A DNA stretch of 64,000 nt from Micromonospora aurantiaca ATCC 27029 (GCF_000145235.1 NC_014391.1:744001-808000), one strand, 5' to 3'; shown: positions 8,612 to 17,745, counted from the stretch's first letter. A program made the numbers and translations. Notes: generated by a model not told the origin, from the sequence alone.

Positions 8612-10246
8612 TCAGCGCCGTTCGAACCACGCAGCCGCGTCCACCGGCAGGACGTGTCCGTCGCCCCGCTCGGTGAGTTCGGCGCTGGCGACGAGCGGGC
8701 GGCCGTAGCCGCTCACAGTCACCTCGGCGCCGCTGATGTTCACCACGCAGGTCACCTCGGCGTCCCCGGCGGTGCGGCGGAACGCCAGGACGCCGGGCTC
8801 GGTCTCCAGCCAGGTGATGGCGTCCAGGCCGGCCAGCGCCGGGTGCTCGTGCCGGGTGCGCAGCGCGGTCCGGTACAGCTCCAGTGTCGAGCCGGGCACC
8901 CCGGTCTGGGCGGCCACCGACAGCGACCGCCAGGTCGCCGGCGCCGGCAGCCAGCTCAGCTCGCTGCCGTCCGGCCCGAAGCCGTACGGGGGCAGCTCGC
9001 CGCCCCACGGGATCGGCACGCGGCAGCCGTCCCGGCTCTCCCCGGTGCGCCGGAACGCCGGGTCCTGACGCAGCTCGTCGGGAAGGTCGAGCACCTCCGG
9101 CAGGCCCAGTTCCTCGCCCTGGTAGACGTACGCGCAGCCGGGCAGCGCGAACATCAGCAGCGCGGCGGCACGGGCACGGCGCAGGCCGACCTCGCCGTCG
9201 CCGTACCGGGTGACGTGCCGCTGCCGGTCGTGGTTGGAGAGCACCCAGGTGGTCGGCGCGCCCACGATCGTGGACTCGGCCAGCGCCGTGTCGATCACCT
9301 TGCGGAACGAGTCGGCCGACCAGGTGGCGTCGAGGAAGTCGAAGCTGAACGCCTGGTGCAGCTCGTCCGGGCCGATGTAGCGGGCCAGCCGCTGCGGCGT
9401 CTCGGCCCACGCCTCGGCGACCGCCATCCGGCCACCCGGGTAGCTGTCCAGGATCGGCCGCCAGGCGCGGTAGATGTCGTGCACCTCGTCCTGGTCGAAG
9501 TACGGCAGCCGGCCCTTGCCCAGCAGCTCGGACTGGCGCTGGCCGGTGGTCATCGAGTTGAAGCCCACGTCCGGCAGGCCCTCGGCCTTGATCATTCCGT
9601 GCGCCACGTCGATCCGGAAGCCGTCCACGCCACGGTCCAGCCAGAAGCGCAGCACGTCCTCGAACTCGGCCCGCACCTCCGGGTGGCGCCAGTTCAGGTC
9701 GGGCTGGGCCGGGTCGAACAGGTGCAGGTACCACTGGCCGTCGACCACGCGCGTCCACGCCGGACCGCCGAAGATGCTCTCCCAGTCGTTCGGCGGCAGC
9801 TCGCCCTGCTCGCCCTTGCCGTCGGCGAACAGGTAGCGCTCACGCTCCGGCGAACCCGGTCCGGCGGCCAGCGCGGCGGCGAACCACGGGTGCGCGCTGG
9901 AGGTGTGGTTCGGCACCATGTCCACGATGATCCGCAGGCCGAGCGCGTGCGCGTCGGTGATCATCTCGTCGAAGTCGGTCAGGTTGCCGAACAGCGGGTC
10001 GACGTCGCGGTAGTCGGCCACGTCGTAGCCGGCGTCGACCTGCGGCGACGTGTAGAACGGCGTCAGCCAGAGCGCGTCCACGCCGAGGTCGCGCAGGTAC
10101 GGCAGGCGCTGCCGGATGCCCTGGAGGTCACCCACACCGTCGGCGTTCGCATCAGCGAAGCTGCGGACGTACACCTGGTAGACGACCGCGGACCGCCACC
10201 AGTCGTCGTCGGCGGTGCGTGGGGTGGTGCTGGGGACGGAGGTCAT
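8612..10246 (-). CDS. aglA: GH13 alpha-glucosidase
   Basis: 544 aa. All four GH13 conserved regions are present: region I DMVPNHTS, region II DGFRIDVAHGM (Asp nucleophile), region III VAEAW (Glu acid/base) and region IV LSNHDRQR. The C-terminal beta-domain follows. Together with a QVYVRSFADANADGVGDLQGI N-terminus this is the oligo-1,6-glucosidase/alpha-glucosidase group, which hydrolyses maltose and short maltodextrins in the cytoplasm. The start (cat at 10244-10246, GGAGGTC-like upstream context) is set by homology; the open frame runs 29 codons further but with poor codon bias. It lies next to the MalR-type repressor, with CTTGCGCAAG palindromes upstream. The gene symbol follows the Streptomyces aglA position and is tentative. 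Confidence 0.92.
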   Translation of the reverse strand: MTSVPSTTPRTADDDWWRSAVVYQVYVRSFADANADGVGDLQGIRQRLPYLRDLGVDALWLTPFYTSPQVDAGYDVADYRDVDPLFGNLTDFDEMITDAHALGLRIIVDMVPNHTSSAHPWFAAALAAGPGSPERERYLFADGKGEQGELPPNDWESIFGGPAWTRVVDGQWYLHLFDPAQPDLNWRHPEVRAEFEDVLRFWLDRGVDGFRIDVAHGMIKAEGLPDVGFNSMTTGQRQSELLGKGRLPYFDQDEVHDIYRAWRPILDSYPGGRMAVAEAWAETPQRLARYIGPDELHQAFSFDFLDATWSADSFRKVIDTALAESTIVGAPTTWVLSNHDRQRHVTRYGDGEVGLRRARAAALLMFALPGCAYVYQGEELGLPEVLDLPDELRQDPAFRRTGESRDGCRVPIPWGGELPPYGFGPDGSELSWLPAPATWRSLSVAAQTGVPGSTLELYRTALRTRHEHPALAGLDAITWLETEPGVLAFRRTAGDAEVTCVVNISGAEVTVSGYGRPLVASAELTERGDGHVLPVDAAAWFERR

Positions 10247-10318
10247 CGGTGTCGATCCCGTTCTGTGGCGGCTTCTGGTGCGGCGCAGGGTGTCTGAGCA
10301 GAATGCCGCCATCGCACT

Positions 10319-10345
10319 GCAAGAGTCAAGCATTCCTTGCGCAAG
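10319..10345. promoter_or_regulatory. candidate MalR operator upstream of the alpha-glucosidase gene
   Basis: CTTGCGCAAG (10336-10345) is a perfect palindrome, and a further GCAAG half-site is at 10319-10323. The same CTTGC and GCAAG half-sites occur upstream of malE (11612-11631). Streptomyces MalR binds CTTGCAG-type repeats, so this is a likely binding site for the LacI-family protein encoded at 10513-11583. Confidence 0.6.
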
Positions 10346-10432
10346 AAATGACGGCCATCACCCGCCGCTGCTCCGGCACCCTCTCCCGAATCCCGGGACA
10401 CCAACCCACCCTCACCACCCGCCGACTCCCGT

Positions 10433-10489
10433 CGATCATGAGGTTGACGGCCTTCGTCGCCCGATTTGTCCCCGCCAACCTCATGATCG
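10433..10489. repeat. spaced inverted repeat (GATCATGAGGTTG type)
   Basis: Perfect 14-bp arms CGATCATGAGGTTG (10433-10446) and CAACCTCATGATCG (10476-10489) are separated by 29 bases. It lies in the gap between the divergently oriented ends of the alpha-glucosidase start and the repressor stop, so it could end repressor transcription. A similar spaced palindrome based on GATCTTGC occurs at 17569-17648. I infer a dispersed intergenic palindrome family. Confidence 0.65.
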
Positions 10490-10512
10490 CCCCCGCTCAA
10501 GGGCGGGTGGGG

Positions 10513-11583
10513 TCAGGCGGGGATGGGGAGGGACGGGGTGGCGGAGCGCTGGCGCTTCGGGGGGTCGGCGGGGCGGGCCACCGCTGTGGAGCCGCGTACC
10601 ACCAGCTCGGGCCGGAACAGGTACTCGGAGTTCGGGGAGGGGTGGCCGTTGATCTCGTCGACCAGGGCCCGCACCGCGGCCACGGCCATGGCGGCGACCG
10701 GCTGGCGCACGGTGGTCAGCGGCGGGTCGGTGAACGCCATCAGCGGGGAGTCGTCGTACCCGACCACGGAGATGTCGCCCGGCACCGACAGCCCGCGCTG
10801 GCGGGCGGCCCGGATCGCGCCGAGCGCCATCAGGTCCGAGCCGCAGACCAGCCCGGTCGCGCCGCGCTCGATGAGCCGGCCCGCGGCCGCCTCGCCGCCC
10901 TCCACGCCGAACAGGGACAGCTCCGTCAGCTCGGCCAGCTCGTCCTCGCTGATGTCGGTCAGGCGCCCCATCGCGGCCTTGTAGCCGGCGACCTTGCGCT
11001 GCACCGGCACGAACCGGTCCGGGCCGGTGATCAGGCCGATCCGGCGGTGCCCGAGCGCGACCAGGTGGGCGACGGCGAGTTCCGCCGACTCGCGGTCGTC
11101 GCAGGAGACGAACGGCGCGGGGATGCCGGGGGCGTACCCGTTGATCATGACGATCGGCAGCGGCCGGGCCAGCAGCGTGCGGTAGCGGTCGTGGTCCGCG
11201 GCGGTGTCGGCGTGCAGGCCGGAGACGAAGACGATGCCGGAGACCTGCCGGTCGAGCAGCATCTCCACGTACTCGTCCTCGCGGACGCCACCAGGCGTCT
11301 GCGTGCAGAGCACCGGCGTGTAGCCGGTGGGGGCGAGCGCGGACTCGATGATCTGGGCGAACGCCGGGAAGATCGGGTTGTCCAGCTCCGGCACGACCAG
11401 GCCGACCAGCCCGGCGCTGCGCTTGCGCAGCCGGGCCGGTCGTTCGTAGCCGAGCACATCGAGGGCGGTGAGGACGGCCTGCCGGGTCTCGGGGGCCACA
11501 CCGGGGCGGTCGTTGAGCACCCGCGACACCGTGGCCTCGCTGACTTCAGCCTGTTGGGCGATGTCGGACAGTCGAGCGCGCAT
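10513..11583 (-). CDS. malR: LacI-family transcriptional repressor of maltose genes (MalR-like)
   Basis: 356 aa. The N-terminal LacI helix-turn-helix is clear (ARLSDIAQQAEVSEATVSRVLN at residues 3-24), with the hinge helix just after, and a periplasmic-binding-type effector domain fills the rest (VGLVVPELDNPIFP... VCGSDLMALGAIRAARQRG). The start is the ATG at 11583, directly before the HTH; an open frame extends 22 codons further but has non-coding bias. It is divergent from malEFG and flanked on the other side by the alpha-glucosidase, the same order as the Streptomyces mal cluster, where MalR represses malEFG and is released by maltose. The name is inferred from that context. Confidence 0.85.
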   Translation of the reverse strand: MRARLSDIAQQAEVSEATVSRVLNDRPGVAPETRQAVLTALDVLGYERPARLRKRSAGLVGLVVPELDNPIFPAFAQIIESALAPTGYTPVLCTQTPGGVREDEYVEMLLDRQVSGIVFVSGLHADTAADHDRYRTLLARPLPIVMINGYAPGIPAPFVSCDDRESAELAVAHLVALGHRRIGLITGPDRFVPVQRKVAGYKAAMGRLTDISEDELAELTELSLFGVEGGEAAAGRLIERGATGLVCGSDLMALGAIRAARQRGLSVPGDISVVGYDDSPLMAFTDPPLTTVRQPVAAMAVAAVRALVDEINGHPSPNSEYLFRPELVVRGSTAVARPADPPKRQRSATPSLPIPA

Positions 11584-11610
11584 GTGCGGCACTTTAGCCC
11601 AACGGCAAAG

Positions 11611-11657
11611 TCTTGCGTACACTTCTGCAAGCCCTTCCATTCTCTGCAACCTCTTGC
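11611..11657. promoter_or_regulatory. candidate MalR operators between malR and malE
   Basis: CTTGC (11612-11616) and GCAAG (11627-11631) form an inverted pair, and GCAA (11646-11649) with CTTGC (11653-11657) forms a second cluster. These match half-sites before the alpha-glucosidase gene and resemble the CTTGCAG motif of Streptomyces MalR. They lie in the 199-bp divergent gap, where they could control both malR and malE. Confidence 0.6.
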
Positions 11658-11782
11658 TAACGTCCCCGCAACATGCGAGAGCAGCGGCGCAGCATCTCGG
11701 CGCCGGTCAGCAAGAACTTTCAGAGGTTTCCACTGGCGGGCCGCCCTTCCCCCGGCGGGCCGCCATGACGACAGGAGTACCG

Positions 11783-13036
11783 ATGCGCATCCGTACCGCG
11801 GGTGTGGTCGCCGTCCTCGGCCTGGCGCTCGCCGCCTCCGGCTGTGGTGACAGCGGCAGCGACGACAAGCCGGCCGCCGGCGAGTCCGCCAAGGCGACCG
11901 GCGGCAAGCTGGTCATCTGGGCCGACGACAAGCGCACGGCCGCCCTCAAGCCGTTCGCCGAGGAGTTCGGCAAGGAGAACGGCGTGACCGTCGAGGTCCA
12001 GGCCGTCTCCAAGGACCTGCAGACCAACTTCGTCACCGCCTCGCAGCAGGGCAGTGGCCCGGACGTCGTGGTCGGCGCGCACGACTGGATCGGCAACCTG
12101 GTCCAGAACGGCGCCATCGACCCGGTGCAGCTCCCGGCCGAGCAGAAGTCCGGCTTCAACGAGACCGCCATCAAGGCCGTCACGTTCAACGGCCAGCTCT
12201 ACGGCGTGCCCTACGCCACCGAGAACGTCGCGCTGATCCGCAACACCGAGCTGGCCCCCGAGGCGCCGAAGACGATCGAGGACCTGGTCGCCGCCGGCAA
12301 GAAGCTCAAGGCGGAGAAGAAGGCCAGCGAGATCCTGTGCCTGCAGTCCGGCCAGAACGGCGACGCCTACCACATCTACCCGCTCTACACCTCGGGCGGC
12401 GGCTACCTGTTCGGCACCGCGGCGAACGGCGACTACGACCCGAAGGACCTGGGCGTGGGCAAGCCGGAGTCGATCGCTGCCTTCCAGAAGATCGCCAAGC
12501 TGGGTGAGAAGGGCGAGGGTGCGCTGAAGCGCTCCATCACCGGCGAGAACTCCATCGCCACCTTCACCGGCAAGAAGTGCGCGTTCCTGGTCTCCGGCCC
12601 GTGGGCCGTGGCCGACGCCAAGAAGGCCAACATCTCCTACGACATCTCCCCGGTCCCCGGCTTCGCCGGTGGCAAGGAGGCCCAGCCGTTCGTGGGCGTC
12701 CAGGCGTTCTACGTGGCCGCCAAGGGCAAGAACAAGGCCCTGGCCCAGGAGTTCGTCACCAACTACGTGACCAAGCCCGAGCTGGCCGTCGCGCTGTACA
12801 AGGCCGAGCCGCGCCCGCCGGCGCTGACCGCCGCCTTCGACCAGGTCAAGGGCGAGGACCCGGACCTGGCCAAGTTCTCCGAGGCCGGAAAGAACGGCCA
12901 GGTGCTCCCGGCGATCCCGGCCATGGCCGCGATCTGGGATCCGTTCGGCAAGGCGGAGGCCGCCATCATCGGTGGCGCCGACCCGGCCAAGACGATCACG
13001 GCCGCCGGCAAGACCATCCAGGGTCAGATCAAGTAA
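11783..13036 (+). CDS. malE: maltose/maltodextrin ABC transporter substrate-binding lipoprotein
   Basis: 417 aa. ACAGGAG (11771-11777) precedes ATG 11783. The first residues (MRIRTAGVVAVLGLALAASGC) are a lipoprotein signal with lipobox ASGC, so the protein is anchored to the outer face of the membrane. The mature part is an extracellular solute-binding family 1 fold (GGKLVIWADDKRTAAL at its start, PDVVVGAHDWIGNLV, VGVQAFYVAAKGKNK). It captures maltose or maltodextrins for MalF/MalG. The stop overlaps the malF start by one base (TAATG). No dedicated ATPase gene is present here; in streptomycetes the shared MsiK ATPase serves such systems, and the same is inferred here. Confidence 0.93.
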   Translation: MRIRTAGVVAVLGLALAASGCGDSGSDDKPAAGESAKATGGKLVIWADDKRTAALKPFAEEFGKENGVTVEVQAVSKDLQTNFVTASQQGSGPDVVVGAHDWIGNLVQNGAIDPVQLPAEQKSGFNETAIKAVTFNGQLYGVPYATENVALIRNTELAPEAPKTIEDLVAAGKKLKAEKKASEILCLQSGQNGDAYHIYPLYTSGGGYLFGTAANGDYDPKDLGVGKPESIAAFQKIAKLGEKGEGALKRSITGENSIATFTGKKCAFLVSGPWAVADAKKANISYDISPVPGFAGGKEAQPFVGVQAFYVAAKGKNKALAQEFVTNYVTKPELAVALYKAEPRPPALTAAFDQVKGEDPDLAKFSEAGKNGQVLPAIPAMAAIWDPFGKAEAAIIGGADPAKTITAAGKTIQGQIK

Positions 13037-14679
13037 TGAGCGCGCCGCTGTCCGGCCCGGGGTCTGCACCGCAGGCCCCGGGCCGGGAGCCCGTACGCCG
13101 TGGGCTCCCGCGCACGTCCCGTACCGCGCGGCAACACGCGCCGATCACCGCGACCGGCCTCGTCGTCAAGGTGGTCCTGCTCGGCCTGGTGGCCGGGATC
13201 GCGATCTGGGCGGCCTTCCCGCTCATCGAGGCCGAACACTGGCTCGCGCTGGGCGTCCTGGCGGTCACCACCGCCGGCCTGTTCTACCTCTATCTGAGCC
13301 GCCGGCACATCCCGGCCAAGTACCTGGTCCCCGGCACGCTCTTCCTGATCGCGTTCCAGGTCTTCCCGGTGCTCTACACCGCGAGCACCGCGTTCACGAA
13401 CTTCGGCGACGGCCACCGCGGCAGCAAGGACGACGCGATCGTCGCCGTGCAGACCGCCTCGGTGAAGCAGGTGCCCGGCTCGACCGAGTACAACCTCACC
13501 ATCGCCACCAAGGGCGACCCGGCGACCGGCGCCCTGACCTTCCTGCTCAGCGACCCGAAGACCAAGGACGTCTTCGCCGGCGACGCGGACGGGCTGCGCA
13601 AGCTCGACGCCGCCGACGTCGAGGTGAGCAGCCTCAGCGGCAAGATCACCGCGGCGGACGGCTACACCCTGCTGAACATCGGGCAGGCCAGCAACCGCAG
13701 CGACGCCGTCACCGCGCTCATCGTGCCCACCGACGAGGGTGCCATCCGCTCCAACGGCCTGACCCGGGCGTACGAGGGCAAGGCCATCCGGGCGTACGAC
13801 GCCGGATGCGACTGCGTCAAGGACAGCGAGACCGGCAGGACGTGGACCGCCGACGAGAAGTCCGGCTCCTTCGTCGCCGCCGACGGCGAGCGCCTCGCCC
13901 AGGGCTGGAAGGTCGACGTCGGGCTGAAGAACTTCAGCACCGTGCTCACCAACCCGAACATCTCCGGCCCGTTCTTCGGCACGCTCGCCTGGAACTTCGC
14001 GTTCGCGATCGGCTCCACCGGGCTGACGTTCCTGCTCGGCATGGCCATCGCGCTCGCGCTGCACTCACCCCGGATGCGCGGCACCAACCTGTACCGGATG
14101 GTGCTGATCCTGCCGTACGCCATGCCGTCGTTCGCCATGCTGCTGATCTGGCGGGACATGTTCAACACCGACTTCGGCCTGCTCAACAACCTGTTCGGGC
14201 TGGACGTCGACTGGTTCGGCGGCAACTGGTCGGCCCGGATCGCGGTGCTCCTGGTGCAGCTCTGGCTCGGCTACCCGTACATGTTCCTGGTCGCCACCGG
14301 CGCCTTGCAGGCCATTCCGCGGGAGCTGACCGAGGCGACCTCGGTCGACGGCGCGTCGCCCTGGCAGTCGTTCCGGGCGGTCACCCTGCCGCTGCTGCTG
14401 GTGGCGCTGTCGCCGCTGCTGATCGCGTCGTTCGCGTACAACTTCAACAACGTCAACGCGATCCTGTTCACCACCGAGGGCGGCCCGTTCGCGCCGGACA
14501 ACCCGACCAACGGCGCCACCGACCTGCTGATCACCTACACGTACCGGCTCGCGTTCGGCGCACAGGGCGCCGAGTTCGGCCTGGCCGCCACCGTCTCGAT
14601 CTTCATCTTCGCGATCGTGGCGACGGTGTCGGCGATCAGCTTCCGGCGGACCCGCAAGCAGGAGGAGGTGTACTCGTGA
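13036..14679 (+). CDS. malF: maltose ABC transporter permease MalF
   Basis: 547 aa. The start is ATG 13036, coupled to malE. Three hydrophobic segments near residues 37-55, 65-82 and 92-110 precede a long extracytoplasmic domain (about 115-300), a MalF hallmark. This is followed by the permease core with the cytoplasmic EAA loop EATSVDGASPWQSFRAVTLP (about residues 435-455), which docks the ATPase. The extracellular domain carries a CDC pair (AGCDCVKD). It forms the channel with MalG. It overlaps malG by four bases (GTGA). Confidence 0.92.
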   Translation: MSAPLSGPGSAPQAPGREPVRRGLPRTSRTARQHAPITATGLVVKVVLLGLVAGIAIWAAFPLIEAEHWLALGVLAVTTAGLFYLYLSRRHIPAKYLVPGTLFLIAFQVFPVLYTASTAFTNFGDGHRGSKDDAIVAVQTASVKQVPGSTEYNLTIATKGDPATGALTFLLSDPKTKDVFAGDADGLRKLDAADVEVSSLSGKITAADGYTLLNIGQASNRSDAVTALIVPTDEGAIRSNGLTRAYEGKAIRAYDAGCDCVKDSETGRTWTADEKSGSFVAADGERLAQGWKVDVGLKNFSTVLTNPNISGPFFGTLAWNFAFAIGSTGLTFLLGMAIALALHSPRMRGTNLYRMVLILPYAMPSFAMLLIWRDMFNTDFGLLNNLFGLDVDWFGGNWSARIAVLLVQLWLGYPYMFLVATGALQAIPRELTEATSVDGASPWQSFRAVTLPLLLVALSPLLIASFAYNFNNVNAILFTTEGGPFAPDNPTNGATDLLITYTYRLAFGAQGAEFGLAATVSIFIFAIVATVSAISFRRTRKQEEVYS

Positions 14680-15575
14680 CCACCATCGCGGAGACGCCCA
14701 CGACCACCCGCCGGCCGGCCCGCCGCTCGCGCGGCCGCTGGTTCGCACAGGTGGGCTGGCGGCACCTGGTCGGAGTGCTGGCGGTGGCGTTCAGCCTCTT
14801 CCCGATCCTGTTCGTGATCTCGGCGGCGTTCAACCCGCTCGGCACGCTCTCCTCCACCGAGCTGCTGCCGACCGGGGCGTCGCTGGAGAACTTCACGAAC
14901 CTGTTCGACAAGACCGCGTTCGGCCACTGGTTCCTCAACTCGCTGCTGCTCGCGGGCGTGGCCAGCTTCGCGTCGATCTTCCTGTCGTCGCTCGCGGCGT
15001 ACGCGTTCTCCCGGATGCGCTTCGCCGGGCGCCGGGTCGGCCTGCTCGCGCTGCTGCTGATCCAGATGTTCCCGCAGTTCCTGGCGATCGTGGCGATCTT
15101 CCTGATCTTCACCACGCTCACCGACCTCTACCCGGTGATCGGGTTCAACACCCCGTGGGGCCTGTTCCTGCTCTACATGGGTGGGGCGCTCGGCGCGAAC
15201 ACCTGGCTGATGAAGGGCTTCTTCGACACGCTGCCGAAGGAGCTGGACGAGTCGGCGACCATGGACGGCGCGTCGCACGTGCAGGTCTTCTTCCGGATCA
15301 TGCTGCCGCTGGTGGCGCCGATCCTGGCGGTGACCGGCCTGCTCGCGTTCATCGGGTCGATCAACGAGTTCATCATCGCCAACGTGTTCCTCACCGAACC
15401 CGAGTCGAAGACCCTCGCGGTCGGCATGTTCGGCCTGGTCGCGGGCGAGCGCAACAACAACTTCGGGATGTTCGCGGCGGGCACGCTGCTCACCGCGATC
15501 CCGACGGTGCTGGTGTTCCAACTGCTCCAGCGCTACATCGTCTCCGGACTCACCTCCGGAGCGGTCAAGGGCTGA
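14676..15575 (+). CDS. malG: maltose ABC transporter permease MalG
   Basis: 299 aa. The start is GTG 14676, with a strong AGGAGGAGG site 7-15 bases upstream and a four-base overlap with malF. The protein has six membrane segments and the EAA loop DESATMDGASHVQVFFRIMLP (about residues 190-210). It pairs with MalF to form the maltodextrin channel. The C-terminus SGLTSGAVKG is the standard MalG ending (known to contact the ATPase in MalG of enterobacteria). The following GH13 gene starts 142 bases later in the same direction and may share the transcript. Confidence 0.93.
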   Translation: MTTIAETPTTTRRPARRSRGRWFAQVGWRHLVGVLAVAFSLFPILFVISAAFNPLGTLSSTELLPTGASLENFTNLFDKTAFGHWFLNSLLLAGVASFASIFLSSLAAYAFSRMRFAGRRVGLLALLLIQMFPQFLAIVAIFLIFTTLTDLYPVIGFNTPWGLFLLYMGGALGANTWLMKGFFDTLPKELDESATMDGASHVQVFFRIMLPLVAPILAVTGLLAFIGSINEFIIANVFLTEPESKTLAVGMFGLVAGERNNNFGMFAAGTLLTAIPTVLVFQLLQRYIVSGLTSGAVKG

Positions 15576-15717
15576 GCCTCCTCGGCTCACGCTGCGGCAA
15601 GGGCGTCGTGTCGGCGTACACCGGAGCGGTTCTCGGGCGGACCGCCGCGGTCGGGTGAACCGACCGCGGCGGGTGCCCGCCCCCTCTCCCTGTCGGTACG
15701 ACGCGAAAGGCAGCACC

Positions 15718-17529
15718 ATGTCCCTTCAGCCGCACCACGACGGCTCCGCAACCTACGTCCCGGAGCAGGAGCCCGCGCTCGGGCAGACCGTGCCGGTCTT
15801 CGTCCGGGTACCGGCCGGAACCGGCGTCTCCCAGGTACACGTGCGCACCACCGGCGACGGCGAGCCGCGCTTCGCCGAGGCGCGGATCGACCGCACCGAG
15901 AACGGCGACGTGTGGTGGCGGGCCGACGTCGAGGTCCGCAACCCGGTCAGCAACTACCGCTTCCTGCTCGACGGCGAACGCGGCACCCGCTGGCTCAACG
16001 CGGCCGGGCTGGCCGGCCACGACGTGCCGGACAACGGCGACTTCAAGCTGGTCAGCTACGCCCCGCCGCCGGCCTGGGCCCGGGACGCGGTGATCTACCA
16101 GATCTTCCCGGACCGGTTCGCCCGCTCGGCCGCCGCCGACGGCCGGACCGCGCCGGACTGGGCGATTCCGTGCGACTGGGACACCCCGGTCGTCGGCCGC
16201 GGCCCGGAGACGCCCCACCAGTTCTACGGCGGCGACCTCGACGGCGTCACCGAGCACCTGGACCACCTGGACCGGCTCGGCGTCAACACCGTCTACCTCA
16301 CGCCGGTCTTTCCGGCGCGGTCCAACCACAGGTACGACGCGTCGAGCTTCGACACCGTCGACCCGCTGCTCGGCGGCGACGCGGCGCTGGCCCGGCTCGC
16401 CGACGCGGTGCATGCCCGGGGCTGGCGGCTGCTCGGCGACATCACCAGCAACCACACCGGCGACGCCCACCACTGGTTCACCGCCGCCGTCTCCGACGTC
16501 AACGCGCCCGAACGGGAGCTGTACTACTTCGACCTGCCCGGCTCGGACTACGAGTCGTGGAACGGGGTGAAGTCGCTGCCGAAGCTGAACTGGGGCAGCG
16601 CCGAACTGCGCCGCCGGTTCGCCACCGCCGAGGACTCGCTGCTGCGCCGCTGGCTGCGCCCGCCGTACGGGCTGGACGGCTGGCGGGTGGACGTGGCGAA
16701 CATGACCGGGCGGCGCGGTGCGGACGCGTACACCCACGAGGTGGCGCGGCTGCTGCGCGAGGTGGTCGCCGACACCCGGCCGGACGGGCTGCTGCTCGCC
16801 GAGCACGGCCACGACCACACCGGTGACCTGGACCGCGACGGCTGGCACGGGACGATGAACTACGTCGGCTTCACCGACCCGGTCTGGTCCTGGCTGCGCC
16901 ACGGCGACGAGCCGGTGCCGAACTTCCTCGGCACCCCGGGCGGGGTACGGCGGCGCGACGCGGGCGCGGTGCTCGCCACCATGAACACCTACCGGTCGCT
17001 GGTGTCCTGGCGGTCGTACACGCACTCGTGGCAGCTGCTCGGCTCGCACGACTCGGCCCGGATCCGCACCGTGGTCGGCGACGCGGCCCGGCAGGAGGTG
17101 GCGGCCGGACTGCTCGCCACCATGCCCGGCACGCCTGTGGTCTTCGCCGGGGACGAGCTGGGCCTGACCGGCACGAACGGCGAGGGCTCGCGTACCCCGA
17201 TGCCGTGGCACCGGCGCCAGAGCTGGGACCGGCGCACGTTCGACGCGTACCGGTCGTTGCTGACGCTGCGCCGCGACGAGCCGGCGCTGCGGCACGGCGG
17301 CCTGCGGTGGGTGCACGCGGACGCGGACACGCTGGTCTTCCTGCGCGAGGCGCCCTCGTCGACGGTGCTGGTGCTGGCCCGCCGCGCCCCCGGCACCCCG
17401 GTCCGCCTGACCGGCGTGGGAGCCGGAGACAACGTCTACGGCGACGCCCCCGCCCTCCACCCCGACGCCGACGGCACGGTGACCCTCCCCGCGGACGGCC
17501 CCACGTTCCAGGTCTGGCGCCTGCGCTAG
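15718..17529 (+). CDS. GH13 neopullulanase / cyclomaltodextrinase-like enzyme
   Basis: 603 aa, cytoplasmic (no signal). Residues about 15-115 form an immunoglobulin-like starch-binding N-terminal domain of the CBM34 type (VFVRVPAGTGVSQVHV...), ending before AVIYQIFPDRF, the start of the catalytic barrel. Catalytic regions are DITSNHTG (I), GWRVDVANM (II, nucleophile Asp), LLAEHGHD (III, general acid Glu) and GSHDSARI (IV). The combination fits enzymes that open maltodextrins, pullulan or cyclodextrins. It lies downstream of malEFG, so it probably degrades the imported maltodextrins together with the alpha-glucosidase at the other end of the locus. The start is ATG 15718 with GAAAGG upstream. 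Confidence 0.88.
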   Translation: MSLQPHHDGSATYVPEQEPALGQTVPVFVRVPAGTGVSQVHVRTTGDGEPRFAEARIDRTENGDVWWRADVEVRNPVSNYRFLLDGERGTRWLNAAGLAGHDVPDNGDFKLVSYAPPPAWARDAVIYQIFPDRFARSAAADGRTAPDWAIPCDWDTPVVGRGPETPHQFYGGDLDGVTEHLDHLDRLGVNTVYLTPVFPARSNHRYDASSFDTVDPLLGGDAALARLADAVHARGWRLLGDITSNHTGDAHHWFTAAVSDVNAPERELYYFDLPGSDYESWNGVKSLPKLNWGSAELRRRFATAEDSLLRRWLRPPYGLDGWRVDVANMTGRRGADAYTHEVARLLREVVADTRPDGLLLAEHGHDHTGDLDRDGWHGTMNYVGFTDPVWSWLRHGDEPVPNFLGTPGGVRRRDAGAVLATMNTYRSLVSWRSYTHSWQLLGSHDSARIRTVVGDAARQEVAAGLLATMPGTPVVFAGDELGLTGTNGEGSRTPMPWHRRQSWDRRTFDAYRSLLTLRRDEPALRHGGLRWVHADADTLVFLREAPSSTVLVLARRAPGTPVRLTGVGAGDNVYGDAPALHPDADGTVTLPADGPTFQVWRLR

Positions 17530-17568
17530 CCCTCGCCCCACCCACCCACCCACCCACCCACTCTCCCG

Positions 17569-17648
17569 CCCCCGCGATCTTGCGGTTCCGGCCCGTGGCG
17601 CGCGGCATTCGTCCCGGAGCCGGGGCGGTAACTGCAAGATCGCGGGGG
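17569..17648. repeat. spaced inverted repeat (GATCTTGC type)
   Basis: Arms at 17569-17587 and 17630-17648 are 19 bp with one mismatch (CCCCCGCGATCTTGC... against ...GCAAGATCGCGGGGG), separated by 42 GC-rich bases. A run of CCCA repeats precedes it (about 17540-17560) and G-rich runs follow (17645-17680). It lies 39 bases past the GH13 stop and could act as a terminator. The GATCTTG motif recurs in the hairpin array at 50405-51220. Confidence 0.7.
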
Positions 17649-17745
17649 AGGGGGGCGGGAGGGGGCGGGAGGGCGGGTCACGGTATGACGGCAGGTCGGC
17701 GGGGTGACTACTACGAAGCGTCGTTGATGAGGGAGGATGGGCCGC

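Noticed and set aside
12577..13035. Extension of malF into malE in another frame
   Set aside because: The open frame is an overlap with real malE coding; the TAATG junction gives the true start.
12972..14675. Extension of malG upstream through malF
   Set aside because: It is a shifted reading of malF; the strong AGGAGGAGG and GTGA junction mark the real start.
17530..17734. A riboswitch or tRNA in the gap after the GH13 gene
   Set aside because: Only a palindrome and C/G runs are visible; no conserved riboswitch core or cloverleaf.
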